DNA of 64,000 nt from Marinobacter sp. es.048 (GCF_900188435.1 NZ_FYFA01000002.1:186001-250000); one strand, 5' to 3'; positions 18,073-27,394 are shown, counted from the stretch's first letter. The notes: a model not told the origin generated them from the sequence alone. Translations and numbers: made by a program.

Positions 18073-18090
18073 GGCGGCCAGAAGGCCGCC
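18073..18090. terminator. Hairpin terminator between convergent genes
   Basis: The stem GGCGGCC / GGCCGCC with loop AGAA lies between the stop of the gene ending at 18056 and the crotonase stop at 18095. A short T-rich segment (TCATTATTT) follows on the plus strand, so it most likely ends the plus-strand transcript. Confidence 0.6.
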
Positions 18091-18094
18091 GTCA

Positions 18095-18898
18095 TTATTT
18101 CTTCGACATCGCTTCCAGCATTTTGTTAACCGCTTCCAGGTGCTCTGGCTCGTTGTGGCACATGCCCTGGAAGTTGGCGCACACATCCAGAAAATCCTTC
18201 AGCTCCATTCCCGGCGCCATCTTCATCAAGCGTTTGGTGAGGCGGGTGGCTTTCGGTGGCTGGCCGGCTATGCGGCTGGCCATGGCATTGGCTGCGGTTA
18301 ACAGTTCGTCCGCTGGCACGACTTCCAGAACAATGCCGAGTTCTTTTGCTTCGGTTGCATCGATTACACGGCCGGTGAGCGTGAGCTCGAACGCGCGTTG
18401 GTAGCCGATAAGGCGTTGCATAAACCAGGCGCCGCCGTCGCCGGGGATAATGCCGAGGTTGAGGAAGGTTTCGCCGAACTTGGCGCTTTCCGAGGCAATG
18501 CGGATATCCGCCATGTTGGCCAGATCGAAGCCGGCGCCGATGGCCGGGCCGTTGACCGCAGCGATGATGGGCACCTCGACGTTCTGGAGGGCCAGGGGAA
18601 TGCGCTGGATGCCTTTGCGGTAGCGGTCGGCGCATTCGGCCACGTCACCGGCGAAATCGCCACTGCGGTTGGCCATATCCCGGATATTTCCGCCAGCGCT
18701 GAACGCAGAGCCCGCCCCGGTGATCACCAGTACTGAAACATCGTCGCACTGGTTCACCCATTCTGCCGTGGCCACGATGTCGTCGATCAGGTTTGAGCCT
18801 GTCAGCGCATTGCGGAGGTCGTGGCGATTCAGGGTGAGGGTGGCTACACGGTTTCCCAGGGTAAGCAGTGCATCGGTGAGCTTAGGTGCAGTGGACAT
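18095..18898 (-). CDS. Enoyl-CoA hydratase/isomerase family protein
   Basis: This 267-residue crotonase-fold protein has the oxyanion-hole block GAGSAFSAGGNIRDM (near residue 60) and the second block AAVNGPAIGAGFDLANMADIRIASESAKFGETFLNLGIIPGDGGAWFMQRLIG. The final Gly-Asp-Gly region aligns with the catalytic Glu region of hydratases, with Asp rather than Glu at one site, so isomerase or other chemistry is possible. It likely acts on CoA thioesters in beta-oxidation. AGGAAC precedes the ATG. It is encoded just downstream of the EamA transporter on the same strand. Confidence 0.82.
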   Translation of the reverse strand: MSTAPKLTDALLTLGNRVATLTLNRHDLRNALTGSNLIDDIVATAEWVNQCDDVSVLVITGAGSAFSAGGNIRDMANRSGDFAGDVAECADRYRKGIQRIPLALQNVEVPIIAAVNGPAIGAGFDLANMADIRIASESAKFGETFLNLGIIPGDGGAWFMQRLIGYQRAFELTLTGRVIDATEAKELGIVLEVVPADELLTAANAMASRIAGQPPKATRLTKRLMKMAPGMELKDFLDVCANFQGMCHNEPEHLEAVNKMLEAMSKK

Positions 18899-18951
18899 TG
18901 TTGCGGTTCCTTGTTTTTGATCAGCGCGTATCTTCGCGCGCGGGAACCGGG

Positions 18952-19830
18952 TTAATCAACTACCAGCCGTGCCTTTCGGTAACGGTTTACCTCCGTCCAG
19001 CCGTGCACCGCCAGGGCAGAGAACACGATAACACCACCCACCAGACTGAGCTTTGGTGGCACTTCGCCGAGAAACAGCCACACGAGGAAGGACCCTAGCA
19101 CAGTCTCCAGAAGCAGCATCAGGCTGACTTCTGCCGCAGGAATGTAGCGGGGGCCAATCTGGATCAGAATGCAGGCGGTTGGCAGGAATACCAGGCAGAG
19201 CAGGGCGATAAAGAAGAAGTCCCGGCCTGATGGCATCTGGGCTCCTCCAAGCAGGGCGGCCACGACAGCCAGTGCCAGAGCACCGAACATGAGCATCACG
19301 CTCATATCGCTGTCGGGTTTGGATCGGGCTACATTGAGGTTAGAGGCCAGGGCTGTAGCTGCAACCACGGCCATTAGAAGGCCCAGCGGGTCGCCCTTGC
19401 CAAATTCGCCCACCGCCATGAGGGTCGCGCCAGTAACGCACACCAGGATAACTGACCAGGTTCGCAAGGGAAGGGTTTCTTTCCAAACCGCCCAGGCAAT
19501 GACGGCGGCGATAACAGGGGCGGTGTTGAGGATTACCAGTACATTGCCTGCGGCCGTGTTCTTCATGCCCACCACGAATCCGAGGGTGCTGATGGCAAAG
19601 GCACCGGCGCAGAACAGCCCTTTAGGGCCGCATTTCCGGATTTCCGGCACCAGCCGGGAACGGTATCTGGCCCAGCTGATCACAAAGAAACTGATGGCCA
19701 GCAATAAGCCCCGCCAAAACAGGAACACCAGCGGGTCCACGGAGGTGATTTTCACAAGCAGCGCATCCGGGACGATAAAAAGCACGCCGAGGGCGGCGAT
19801 CGTCAGTCCTTTGATTCGGTTTGTCTGCAA
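18952..19830 (-). CDS. EamA/DMT-family transporter
   Basis: The 292-residue protein has ten predicted membrane helices arranged as two EamA repeats, typical of the drug/metabolite transporter superfamily. Landmarks are LVFLFWRGLLLAISFF in the first repeat and IPAAEVSLMLLLETVLGSFLVWLFLGEVP in the second. These usually export metabolites or amino acids; the substrate is not predictable. A 47-residue membrane protein is encoded 35 bases upstream in the same direction, and a crotonase follows after 53 bases. Confidence 0.82.
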   Translation of the reverse strand: MQTNRIKGLTIAALGVLFIVPDALLVKITSVDPLVFLFWRGLLLAISFFVISWARYRSRLVPEIRKCGPKGLFCAGAFAISTLGFVVGMKNTAAGNVLVILNTAPVIAAVIAWAVWKETLPLRTWSVILVCVTGATLMAVGEFGKGDPLGLLMAVVAATALASNLNVARSKPDSDMSVMLMFGALALAVVAALLGGAQMPSGRDFFFIALLCLVFLPTACILIQIGPRYIPAAEVSLMLLLETVLGSFLVWLFLGEVPPKLSLVGGVIVFSALAVHGWTEVNRYRKARLVVD

Positions 19831-19865
19831 TCTGGGTTCGCCTGTTTCGGTGCGGTCCGTCTGGT

Positions 19866-20009
19866 TTACGGGTTGTCCTGCTCCGGCAATGGCTGAATGC
19901 TGTTGATGTCGCCGGTGGGTGTTGCTGGTTCGTCTTTGATAATTATGAAGATTGCTCCGCCGATTACTGCGATAGCGAAGATGGCTTTGAGGATTATCGA
20001 TTTCGACAT
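19866..20009 (-). CDS. 47-residue single-helix membrane protein
   Basis: This short gene encodes a 47-residue peptide. It begins MSKSIILKAIFAIAVIGGAI, and a hydrophobic helix spans about residues 5-24. A Lys-Asp-Glu boundary follows, then a Pro-rich polar tail ending PEQDNP. AGAGGAGG lies seven bases before the ATG, one of the best ribosome sites in the window, which is why I call it real. It lies 35 bases upstream of the EamA transporter on the same strand, so a helper or regulator role at the membrane is possible. It is not a known family to me. Confidence 0.6.
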   Translation of the reverse strand: MSKSIILKAIFAIAVIGGAIFIIIKDEPATPTGDINSIQPLPEQDNP

Positions 20010-20195
20010 GCGTTCCTCCTCTCTGCGTTTTGGCCTATACCAACAGACTATGGGCGGCAGATGACTATAACAACCTCAAGACCCGAAAACTGAGCATCCT
20101 ACAAAAGTCGCTTCGACAGTATAGACGCAGTCAGCAATACTCTGGGTATGTTTCCAGGTTGCCCGGTGCAGCAACGATTAAAATGGAGTGTCCTC

Positions 20196-20987
20196 ATGAC
20201 CGAACAAACAGCAGAACTGGTGCACAAGTACAGCGAAAATAGCATTACCACGCTCACGCTCAACCAGCCTGAGAAGAAAAACAGCCTTTCCATGGCCATG
20301 CTCGAGGCCTTGTCTGAAGAGCTCGACATCATTGCCTCGGATACGGAGACCCGGGTTGTGGTTCTGGCGGCCCATGGCAACGTGTTCTGCGCTGGCCATG
20401 ATCTGCGGGAAGTCCGGGAACAGTTCGATAGCCACGAATTCCAGCTGGCGTTGTTTAACCAGTGCAGCAAGGTGATGCAGCAGATCGTGAATCTGCCCAG
20501 GCCGGTGATTGCGCGGGTGGCCGGCGTTGCCACTGCTGCGGGCTGTCAGCTGGTGGCCAGCTGCGACCTGGCAGTAGCAGCGGATACCGCGCGCTTTGCC
20601 ACCCCGGGCGTGAATATCGGGCTGTTCTGTTCCACGCCGATGGTGGCGCTGTCGCGGAATGTCTCACGCAAGCACGCCATGGAGATGCTGCTGACCGGCG
20701 AGTTGATTGGCGCTGTGAAGGCCGAACGAATCGGACTCGTCAATCAGGTCGTTGATGAGCAGCATCTGGACGAAATGGTTTACAAGCTGGCCCGCACTAT
20801 TGCCGAAAAGTCCGGCCACACCCTGAAAATCGGCAAGGAAGCCTTCTACCGGCAACTAGAAATGCCTCTGGCAGATGCCTACGAGTACACCTCCGAAGTG
20901 ATGGCCGACAACATGATGGCCAACGATGCCCAGGAGGGTATCTGCGCGTTTCTGGAGAAGCGCAAGCCGGAGTGGAAAGACAGCTAG
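20196..20987 (+). CDS. Enoyl-CoA hydratase/isomerase family protein (ECHDC3-like)
   Basis: The 263-residue crotonase has LTLNQPEKKNSLSMAML, an oxyanion block VLAAHGNVFCAGHDLREVR, and ARVAGVATAAGCQLVASCDLAVAADTARFATPGVNIGLFCSTPMVALSRNV. The absence of the acidic pair expected for a hydratase at the SPMV-like site suggests a non-standard reaction, as in ECHDC3-type proteins. The start is ATG 20196 with GGAG eight bases upstream; the frame extends 48 bases further upstream without a ribosome site. A GC-rich terminator follows about 19 bases after the stop. Confidence 0.82.
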   Translation: MTEQTAELVHKYSENSITTLTLNQPEKKNSLSMAMLEALSEELDIIASDTETRVVVLAAHGNVFCAGHDLREVREQFDSHEFQLALFNQCSKVMQQIVNLPRPVIARVAGVATAAGCQLVASCDLAVAADTARFATPGVNIGLFCSTPMVALSRNVSRKHAMEMLLTGELIGAVKAERIGLVNQVVDEQHLDEMVYKLARTIAEKSGHTLKIGKEAFYRQLEMPLADAYEYTSEVMADNMMANDAQEGICAFLEKRKPEWKDS

Positions 20988-21005
20988 AATAGCTTGCGAG
21001 CATCA

Positions 21006-21032
21006 GCCCGGCCTATCGCGCCGGGCAATTTT
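21006..21032 (+). terminator. Rho-independent terminator after the crotonase
   Basis: The stem GCCCGGC / GCCGGGC has a 7-base loop and is followed by AATTTT. It overlaps the last codons of the convergent DUF192 gene, whose stop is at 21013. Confidence 0.7.
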
Positions 21033-21531
21033 CCTTTCCCAGGTACAGATGGTCGCCCGGCCTGATTCCATACTCCCGATAAAAGCCGGCGTTCATCTCC
21101 ACCGCCTGAATAAAGGGCACACCGGCCGGGTAGGTGGGGCAACCGGAGCCGCTGGCCGAGGGGCAGGGCACCATCTTGCGAATGCTGCCAATCTTGCCAT
21201 CCTCGCTCAGGTAGGCGATGTCGAGGGGAATCAGGGTCTTGTACATCCAGAACCCGTGGCTGGCTGATCTCGGCTCGCGGTATTTAAACAGCATCCCGGC
21301 ATCGGCTGCCATGGACGTACGGCCCATCAGTCCTTTCTGGCGTTGCTCGGAAGTGCTGGCAATCTCGAGTTTTACTGGCACCACGCCCGACGCAGACACA
21401 AAGCAGGCCTCGACAACCGGCAGGCCGTCCTGCGGCGCTGCAATGCCTGAGGAGCAGCCGTAGAGCATTGAGCTGGCTGCAAGGAGGGCCCAGACTCCCG
21501 CCCCCCGAACCAGGCCTGATGCGAAGGTCAC
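21013..21531 (-). CDS. DUF192 family lipoprotein
   Basis: About 172 residues. A hydrophobic N-terminus ends in a lipobox-like LYGC ([10 protein letters not shown]), so it is probably anchored in the outer or inner membrane. The DUF192 core follows: [29 protein letters not shown], a [21 protein letters not shown] strand pair, and [18 protein letters not shown]. No catalytic role is established for this family. The start is GTG 21531, overlapping the stop of the upstream permease (TCGTGACC), which indicates coupling; a start at 21564 is also open. Confidence 0.78.
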   Translation of the reverse strand: MTFASGLVRGAGVWALLAASSMLYGCSSGIAAPQDGLPVVEACFVSASGVVPVKLEIASTSEQRQKGLMGRTSMAADAGMLFKYREPRSASHGFWMYKTLIPLDIAYLSEDGKIGSIRKMVPCPSASGSGCPTYPAGVPFIQAVEMNAGFYREYGIRPGDHLYLGKENCPAR

Positions 21532-22289
21532 GAGCGCAACCGGTAGCCGGTCTTGAAAATCCACCAGATGCCGACCATGCAGGCCGTGAGGAACACGAGG
21601 GTCATCCCCACACTGATGGCAATATGAACGTCAGACACGCCGTAAAACGCCCAACGGAAACCGCTGATCAGGTAAACCACCGGATTGAACAGGCTCACCG
21701 TCTGCCAGACCTCTGGCAGCATGTCGATTGAATAGAAGGTACCGCCAAGGAAAACCAGCGGTGTGACAATCATCATCGGCACGATCTGGAGTTTTTCGAA
21801 TCCATCGGCCCAGATGCCAATGATGAAACCGAACAGGCTGAAGGTCACCGAGGTAAGCACCAGGAAGGAGAGCATCCAGAAGGGGTGCAGTACGTCGTAG
21901 TCTACAAAGAACTTGGCAGTCGCCAGGATGATAAGCCCCAGAATGATGGACTTGGTGGCAGCGGCACCGACATAGCCGAGCACTACTTCCACATAGGAGA
22001 CCGGGGCAGAGAGCACTTCATAGATGGTGCCCGAGAACTTGGGCATGTAGATCCCGAAGGAAGCGTTGGAAATGCTCTGCATCAGCAGCGACAGCATCAC
22101 CAGGCCGGGGATGATGTAAGCGCCGTAGGCGATGTTGTCGATATCGCCCATCCGCGAGCCGATGGCTGAGCCGAACACCACGAAATACAGGCAGGTGGAG
22201 ATAACCGGCGAGAGCACACTTTGCATCACAGTGCGCTTCATGCGGGCCATTTCAAAATTGTAGATTGCGCGGATACCGTACAGGTTCAT
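21528..22289 (-). CDS. ABC-2 type exporter permease (YadH-like)
   Basis: The 253-residue protein has six predicted membrane helices. The pattern [28 protein letters not shown] and the late [37 protein letters not shown] are characteristic of ABC-2 permeases of the NodJ/YadH type. It pairs with the ATPase encoded 26 bases upstream. The substrate is unknown; related systems move lipid or polysaccharide precursors. Confidence 0.85.
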   Translation of the reverse strand: MNLYGIRAIYNFEMARMKRTVMQSVLSPVISTCLYFVVFGSAIGSRMGDIDNIAYGAYIIPGLVMLSLLMQSISNASFGIYMPKFSGTIYEVLSAPVSYVEVVLGYVGAAATKSIILGLIILATAKFFVDYDVLHPFWMLSFLVLTSVTFSLFGFIIGIWADGFEKLQIVPMMIVTPLVFLGGTFYSIDMLPEVWQTVSLFNPVVYLISGFRWAFYGVSDVHIAISVGMTLVFLTACMVGIWWIFKTGYRLRS

Positions 22290-22315
22290 GCATTTCTCCA
22301 GAATAGCCGGCAGTT

Positions 22316-23236
22316 TTACTCGTGCACCAGGCCGACAAAAATCTCTTCAAGGGAGCTTTCCCGGGTTTGAAGGTCTCGGTATTCGATACCGAGATCGCCA
22401 AGCGTGCGGAGCAATCGGGTTACCCCTGCCTGCTCTCGCTGGGAATCGAAGGTGTATATCAGCTCGTAACCATCCTCTGACAGCTCTATCGGCTCCAGAG
22501 TAAGTTCACCGGGCACCTTGTCCAGTTTGTGCTGCAGCTGCAGTCGCAACTCTTTCTTGCCCAGCTTGGTCATCAACTGGGCCTTGTCCTCGACCAGAAT
22601 GATCTCGCCACCGCGAATGACACCGATGCGATCCGCCATTTCCTCGGCTTCTTCGATGTAGTGGGTGGTGAGGATGATGGTCACGCCATGTTCCCGAAGT
22701 TTGCGCACCATTTCCCACATGTCCCGGCGCAACTCAACGTCGACGCCGGCCGTGGGCTCATCCAGGAACAGTATCTGGGGCTCATGGGAGAGCGCCTTGG
22801 CAATCATCAGACGGCGCTTCATGCCACCGGAGAGAGACATGATCCGGTTGTTGCGCTTGTCCCAGAGAGAAAGATCTTTCAGGACTTTCTCTATGTGCGC
22901 AGGTTTCGGCGCCTTGCCGAATAGCCCACGACTGAAGGAAACGGCATTCCAGACCGTCTCGAATGAATCGGTGTTGAGTTCCTGTGGCACCAGGCCGATG
23001 GTCTCGCGGGCCTTGCGGTAATCTTTGACGATGTCGTAACCGGCGGCCGTTACCTGTCCGGAGGAGGCATTGACGATACCGCAGATGATACTGATGAGCG
23101 TGGTCTTACCAGCGCCATTGGGGCCGAGGAGGGCGAAGATCTCGCCACGGCGGATGTCCAGGTTAATGTCTTTCAGGGCCTGAAAACCGTCGCCATATAC
23201 CTTGCTCAGGTGCTTAACGGAAATATCCGGCTGCAC
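22316..23236 (-). CDS. ABC exporter ATP-binding protein (YadG-like)
   Basis: This 306-residue ATPase has Walker [10 protein letters not shown] near residue 40, signature LSGGMKRR, Walker [13 protein letters not shown], and the switch His in [14 protein letters not shown]. The segment [25 protein letters not shown] is typical of YadG-type proteins. The start is GTG 23236 with AGGA upstream. The following YadH-like permease and DUF192 lipoprotein are probably in the same operon. Confidence 0.87.
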   Translation of the reverse strand: MQPDISVKHLSKVYGDGFQALKDINLDIRRGEIFALLGPNGAGKTTLISIICGIVNASSGQVTAAGYDIVKDYRKARETIGLVPQELNTDSFETVWNAVSFSRGLFGKAPKPAHIEKVLKDLSLWDKRNNRIMSLSGGMKRRLMIAKALSHEPQILFLDEPTAGVDVELRRDMWEMVRKLREHGVTIILTTHYIEEAEEMADRIGVIRGGEIILVEDKAQLMTKLGKKELRLQLQHKLDKVPGELTLEPIELSEDGYELIYTFDSQREQAGVTRLLRTLGDLGIEYRDLQTRESSLEEIFVGLVHE

Positions 23237-23369
23237 GGGCGTGTCCTGTGGTCAGAAATGGGTCGAATTGAAGGCGCGGTATTTTCTCATGAGTAGCGCC
23301 AGTTTAGAAACCTTTGCCTCGGCCGGAGAAAACCCCATAATGCCGGCCAGGTTTGTTCGGGAAGCGATT

Positions 23370-23831
23370 ATGTTACGCGCTATTGCGGTTACAGGATTGA
23401 TTCTGGCGGTGGTTGTTGCCGGTGTGTTCGGTTGGCGCCTGCTCGGAGACACTGGCGAAACGTCCGGCGGAGAGAGCCAGACCGTTCAGTGTGATCTACT
23501 GGAAAGCGGTCCGTGCCAATGGTCGAACGGGGCCGGAGATTGGCAGGTTGCCCTCAACACCATGGGCGTGGGCGCTCAGGGCACCGAATACCAGCTAACC
23601 GTTGCCACACCGGAACGTCCGGAACGCTTTCTGGCTGTTCTCCGGGGTGAGTCCATGTACATGGGCGAGTACCCGGTGCCACTCGGCAAACAGGCGGAAA
23701 ACCAGTACTCCGCCCGCTTCACAGCCCCGTTTTGCACCGTGGACGGCACAATGACCTGGCGCATTGATCTGCAACAGGGCCAGGAACCCATCGACAACAT
23801 CCCGGTTAAGCTGGTTTTTCAGGCCGAATAG
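23370..23831 (+). CDS. Unknown membrane-anchored periplasmic protein
   Basis: This 153-residue protein is not recognised. Residues 4-22 form a membrane anchor (AIAVTGLILAVVVAGVFGW). The rest is a small beta-rich domain with four Cys (CDLLESGPC and FCTVDG) that could form disulfides outside the inner membrane, with an ELTVAT-like strand pattern. ATG 23370 is chosen because GGAAG lies upstream and it puts the helix at the N-terminus. It is divergent from the ABC exporter ATPase gene. Confidence 0.6.
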   Translation: MLRAIAVTGLILAVVVAGVFGWRLLGDTGETSGGESQTVQCDLLESGPCQWSNGAGDWQVALNTMGVGAQGTEYQLTVATPERPERFLAVLRGESMYMGEYPVPLGKQAENQYSARFTAPFCTVDGTMTWRIDLQQGQEPIDNIPVKLVFQAE

Positions 23832-23920
23832 CAGCGGGACAGCTGAACCGGCAACTGGTCGGCTGACAACGGTCCGGGATTGTGTAAAATCATCTCATCG
23901 CCATTTGCAGGGACAACGTG

Positions 23921-24229
23921 ATGGATTACGGAGATAGCGTTCAGAAGGTACTGCTGAGAAAAATTCGCAAAGCCGAGCAGGATCTGATTCAGTTGAAGCT
24001 GGATTACTGCCGGTTTGTCTTCGGATTGACTCACCGTACAAAAGTGCTGGCCGGCGGCATAACCTATGTGGTTCGTTCCGTGGATGTGGAAAGCATGGCT
24101 AATACCGATGATGGCGGGTTCAGCCGGCCCGAGATTACCGGTACCCGCGCAGACGAACAGGATCACGCCGAGCCGGTGGACCTTGGCACCGACTGGGTAC
24201 TTGAGACCGCACCGAAGCAGGCCAGGTGA
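23921..24229 (+). CDS. Small protein of unknown function
   Basis: The 102-residue soluble protein has an N-terminal basic helix (VQKVLLRKIRKAEQDLIQLKLDYCRFVFG), a short beta region (TYVVRSVDVESM) and an acidic, probably disordered C-terminus. I do not recognise a family. AGGGACAAC precedes ATG 23921; GTG 23918 is adjacent. It stands alone between the previous gene and the convergent selenium-locus transporter. Confidence 0.5.
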   Translation: MDYGDSVQKVLLRKIRKAEQDLIQLKLDYCRFVFGLTHRTKVLAGGITYVVRSVDVESMANTDDGGFSRPEITGTRADEQDHAEPVDLGTDWVLETAPKQAR

Positions 24230-24262
24230 ACCGTACTGGCCGTTAATGTATTTATTTCCTGA

Positions 24263-24379
24263 TCAGATTTTCTGATGGCTTGCAGCCAGGGGCTCTGAGC
24301 GGACCAGCGTGATCATCCGCACAGCCAGCAGGACAAGCAGGCCTACCTGAATAAAAAGAATCAGTCCGTTAACTATCAT
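24263..24379 (-). CDS. Possible 38-residue membrane peptide downstream of the transporter permease
   Basis: A short frame encodes MIVNGLILFIQVGLLVLLAV and a charged tail ending HQKI. One membrane helix spans residues 3-20. It begins 17 bases after the permease stop on the same strand, so it could be the last gene of the transporter operon. The ribosome site is weak (GAG about ten bases before the ATG), so it may be chance. Confidence 0.35.
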   Translation of the reverse strand: MIVNGLILFIQVGLLVLLAVRMITLVRSEPLAASHQKI

Positions 24380-24396
24380 CACCAGAACTCTGAGTG

Positions 24397-25863
24397 CTAG
24401 CAGGTGGGCATGGTCTGCAAGGCCAGCTTGCGGCGAATATAGCGACCAAGAATGTCTACGCCGATGTTCAGCATGGCGGTTATCAGGATCAGAACCATTG
24501 CCTGGTCGAACCGGATGCTCTGAATAGCGCTGTCAACGTAAAAGCCAAGGGTGTAGATGCCGAGAATACCGAGGATGGCGGTTTCTCTCATGATGATTTC
24601 CCAGCGATAAAACAGAAACGCCAGAAATGAGCGGTAGATCCGGGGCACGAGTTCCCAGCCATAGCGATTAAAGCCTGTGGGAGCATCGGATCTCAAACGG
24701 ATGGTGTTGGTTTGTCGGCCAATCAGGTGGCCTATGATGCCGCCATTGTGAAGCGCCAATGCAACTACAGCAGGCAGCATGGAAGGCCCCCACAGTTGCA
24801 GGAGAATATAGGCCAGGATGTATTCAGGCGTTGATCGGGCAATAACCAGGAAGACATGGCCGGAAGTCCGGCGAATCGGGCCACCAAAGTGATTTGAGAT
24901 CAGCGGGAACGCGAGCAAGGCAAGGATGCCTGTGGCCACCAGCGCAATCTGAGTAAGGATGACCGTATTCCAGATGCCCGGCAATGCCTGTTCGACCATC
25001 AGTTCATTCAGCCATGGCAGAAGGCCGGCCAGGCCCTCATCATCCCTCAGTGGGCTGGGCACGATATCTTCAGTGAAAAATCGTTCTACATTGCCCCAGA
25101 CGATGGGCAAACCATCCCCGAGGAAGAAAGGAGCGCCCAGAATATACACGGGTAGCAGTTTGGGTTTTACCCATAGAGGGATGGTGGCAATGAGCACGTA
25201 GAACATTATCAACATCGCACCGGCATCGGAGTACATGCCCTGCGAAAAAGACGTTTCCAGGTAGAACCCCAGAGTGGGCAGGCCAACGAAGCCGAGAATA
25301 GCGCTCGACCGAAGCCCGCATTCCAGACGATAGGCGGTGTAGGTTCTCAGCTGGACCCAGCAATCAGGAATTCTGGTGTAGAGGAATGCGGCGATGGTCC
25401 CTGTGCCCGGAGGCAACAGCCGGCCTGGTTCCGGATCGGCTTCCTCAAGAATCTCGGAGTAAACCTTGGCGAAAATGCCGGAGTAGGGTATTGCGATCGC
25501 CAGCACGCCCGTCAGGGGATGGAAGCCGAAGAACTGCAGGAAAATCAGTGCCCAGAATAGCTCGTGAATCGCCCTGATGAACGCGCAAAAAATGCGCACC
25601 GGGAGAAATCGGTACACCAGTGCCAACAGAAATCCGCAGATAGCACCAACCGTTACGCCAACAAATGCAAAGGCCACGGTTCGCAGCAACGCTGTAAGAA
25701 GCCCCTCGCTGCTGAAGAAATTAGGCGTAAGAACACCCAGGAAGAAGTTGCCAAGGTCCCGCCAGGGATTGTTGGCGGTTATCGCTATATCAGCAAAAAG
25801 GAGTCCCACGAGCGCAATGGCAAGAAAGATCAGGCTGGTGCGAACCGTTGGGTAGGAGAGCAT
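24397..25863 (-). CDS. PhnE-type ABC importer permease, two modules in one chain; likely selenium oxyanion
   Basis: The 488-residue protein contains two copies of a PhnE-like permease module. The first runs to about residue 240 (FGFHPLTGVLAIAIPYSGIFAKVYSEILEEAD is its cytoplasmic EAA-type loop); the second spans about 280-480 (LPAVVALALHNGGIIGHLIGR, RETAILGILGIYTLGFYVDSAIQ). A single PhnE is normally about 260-290 residues and works as a dimer, so this chain is probably a covalent dimer. It completes an importer with the ATPase at 25878-26528 and binding protein at 26528-27394. Selenium genes next door suggest a selenium substrate. Confidence 0.78.
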   Translation of the reverse strand: MLSYPTVRTSLIFLAIALVGLLFADIAITANNPWRDLGNFFLGVLTPNFFSSEGLLTALLRTVAFAFVGVTVGAICGFLLALVYRFLPVRIFCAFIRAIHELFWALIFLQFFGFHPLTGVLAIAIPYSGIFAKVYSEILEEADPEPGRLLPPGTGTIAAFLYTRIPDCWVQLRTYTAYRLECGLRSSAILGFVGLPTLGFYLETSFSQGMYSDAGAMLIMFYVLIATIPLWVKPKLLPVYILGAPFFLGDGLPIVWGNVERFFTEDIVPSPLRDDEGLAGLLPWLNELMVEQALPGIWNTVILTQIALVATGILALLAFPLISNHFGGPIRRTSGHVFLVIARSTPEYILAYILLQLWGPSMLPAVVALALHNGGIIGHLIGRQTNTIRLRSDAPTGFNRYGWELVPRIYRSFLAFLFYRWEIIMRETAILGILGIYTLGFYVDSAIQSIRFDQAMVLILITAMLNIGVDILGRYIRRKLALQTMPTC

Positions 25864-25877
25864 TGAATCGATGAATC

Positions 25878-26528
25878 CTAATAAAGCGACATGATGTCTG
25901 CGGCTGCCAGCCTGTCACTGGCCTCATCCAGGGTTATCTGCCCATCCTGGATGCCAACGATTCGGTTGCAGTACTTCATCGCCATTTCAACGTCGTGCAG
26001 CGCAATCACGCTGGTTTTGAAGCGCTCCTTGAGCAGTTGCATTACGTGATGCGCCATGGGGTCATCCAACGCGGAGATCGGCTCATCAGCAAGTAATACA
26101 GGCGCGTTGCGATACAGGGCTCTGGCAATGGCTACCCGCTGTCGCTGGCCACCGGAAAGGGAGGCCGTGGGAATCCACAGTTTCTCCGACATTGTGAGTG
26201 CGTCCAGCAACTCTTCAACCTGCCTGCGATCCTCTTTGAACGGGCGAATGAGCGTGATGGTGTTGTACCAGGTGGAATGCTTGTCCAGCTGCCCCATAAA
26301 CACGTTATGAAATACGGGCAAGGCGCTTACCAGGCCGAGATCCTGGGGAACCAGGGAAGACTCCCGGTTGACCCTTTGATGGATAAGCCGGATCAGAGTG
26401 GACTTACCGGCGCCACTCTTTCCGACCAGAGCGACCTGATCTCCTTCTTTTACATCAAGGGCAACGGGTCCAATGACCCGTTGACCCCCAAAAGATGCCG
26501 TCAGGCCTGAGAGTTCAAACCCTGCCAT
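25878..26528 (-). CDS. PhnC-like ABC importer ATPase
   Basis: This compact 216-residue ATPase has Walker A GKSGAGKST near residue 36, signature LSGGQRQR, Walker B VLLADEP and a switch His in IALHDVEMAMK. The block SLVPQDLGLVSALPVFHNVFMGQL is typical of PhnC-type proteins. It is shorter than PhnC of phosphonate systems (about 260). ATG 26528 overlaps the binding-protein stop (TGATG), so translation is coupled; a TTG one codon earlier is less likely. Confidence 0.85.
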   Translation of the reverse strand: MAGFELSGLTASFGGQRVIGPVALDVKEGDQVALVGKSGAGKSTLIRLIHQRVNRESSLVPQDLGLVSALPVFHNVFMGQLDKHSTWYNTITLIRPFKEDRRQVEELLDALTMSEKLWIPTASLSGGQRQRVAIARALYRNAPVLLADEPISALDDPMAHHVMQLLKERFKTSVIALHDVEMAMKYCNRIVGIQDGQITLDEASDRLAAADIMSLY

Positions 26529-27394
26529 CAATCAATGATTCCGATTTCTTTCGCGACTTTGCGAATCGGCTCATAATCGTCGTTTGAGGCGGGAATAAAT
26601 GCAGAACGTGGGAAGCTCTCAAGCAACTCGGGATCATCAAGCGCGAGCAGGGCCTCACGGATGCGATCGGTAAAGCCCTCGCCGTAGTTTTCATCCACGT
26701 CGCCACGAATGCTCCACTGATAATTCGGGAAGCCGGGTGTCTTCCAGATGACCTTCACAGCGTCGGTATTAATGTTTCCGTTTTCCAGTTCTTTTTCCCA
26801 GACCGCGTAGTTCATCGCGCCCACTTCATAGGTGCCGGACTCGACCAGACGTAGGGTGCGAGTATGGTTGCCGCTGAAGCCGACTCGGGAAAAGACATCC
26901 TCGGGTGCTTCTCCAAACGTCTCGCGGATGTGGTACTCGGGAATCAATCGCCCGGAAGTTGAGCCCTTTGATCCGAAGGTAAAGGTCTTGCCACGTACGT
27001 TGTCCGGCAGGTTGTCCTGACGATCCAGGCCGGTGCTCTCATGAGCAATAAAATAGACATAGAAGGCCTGATCTTCGGTGCCCTGCGCGATTGCCTGCGA
27101 TCCGGGGACGAGTGATCTCGCCTGAACGCCGGACAGACCGCCAAACCACGCCAGTTGCACCTGGTTGTTCCGGAATGCAGAAACGGCAGCTGCGTAGGAC
27201 TTGACGGGTATGTACTTCACATCGGCATCCAGTTCCTCGGACAGGTAGTCCGCTATGCCCTGGAAGCGCTCCACGAGTTTGGTTTCATCCTCGTCCGGAA
27301 TCGCGGTGAAAATGAACGTTTGGGCAGAGGCAGTGGCTGCAAACAGAGAACAGAGACCAATAACCAGTAATTTCCGTATAAGATGGTGGGTCAT
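26528..27394 (-). CDS. PhnD-like periplasmic binding protein; putative selenate/selenite ABC importer
   Basis: The 288-residue protein has a signal peptide cut near residue 24 (LFAATASAQT). The mature part has the PhnD-like pattern FTAIPDEDETKLVERFQGIADYLSEELDADVKYIPVKSYAAAVSAFRNNQVQLAWFGGLSGVQAR and GRLIPEYHI. It captures a small oxyanion for the importer. I recall a subfamily of PhnD-like proteins found near selD and named putative selenate binding proteins; the SelD and SenB-like genes next door fit that view, but phosphonate or phosphite cannot be excluded from sequence. AAGGAAAAACC precedes the ATG. First gene of a three-gene operon. Confidence 0.75.
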   Translation of the reverse strand: MTHHLIRKLLVIGLCSLFAATASAQTFIFTAIPDEDETKLVERFQGIADYLSEELDADVKYIPVKSYAAAVSAFRNNQVQLAWFGGLSGVQARSLVPGSQAIAQGTEDQAFYVYFIAHESTGLDRQDNLPDNVRGKTFTFGSKGSTSGRLIPEYHIRETFGEAPEDVFSRVGFSGNHTRTLRLVESGTYEVGAMNYAVWEKELENGNINTDAVKVIWKTPGFPNYQWSIRGDVDENYGEGFTDRIREALLALDDPELLESFPRSAFIPASNDDYEPIRKVAKEIGIID

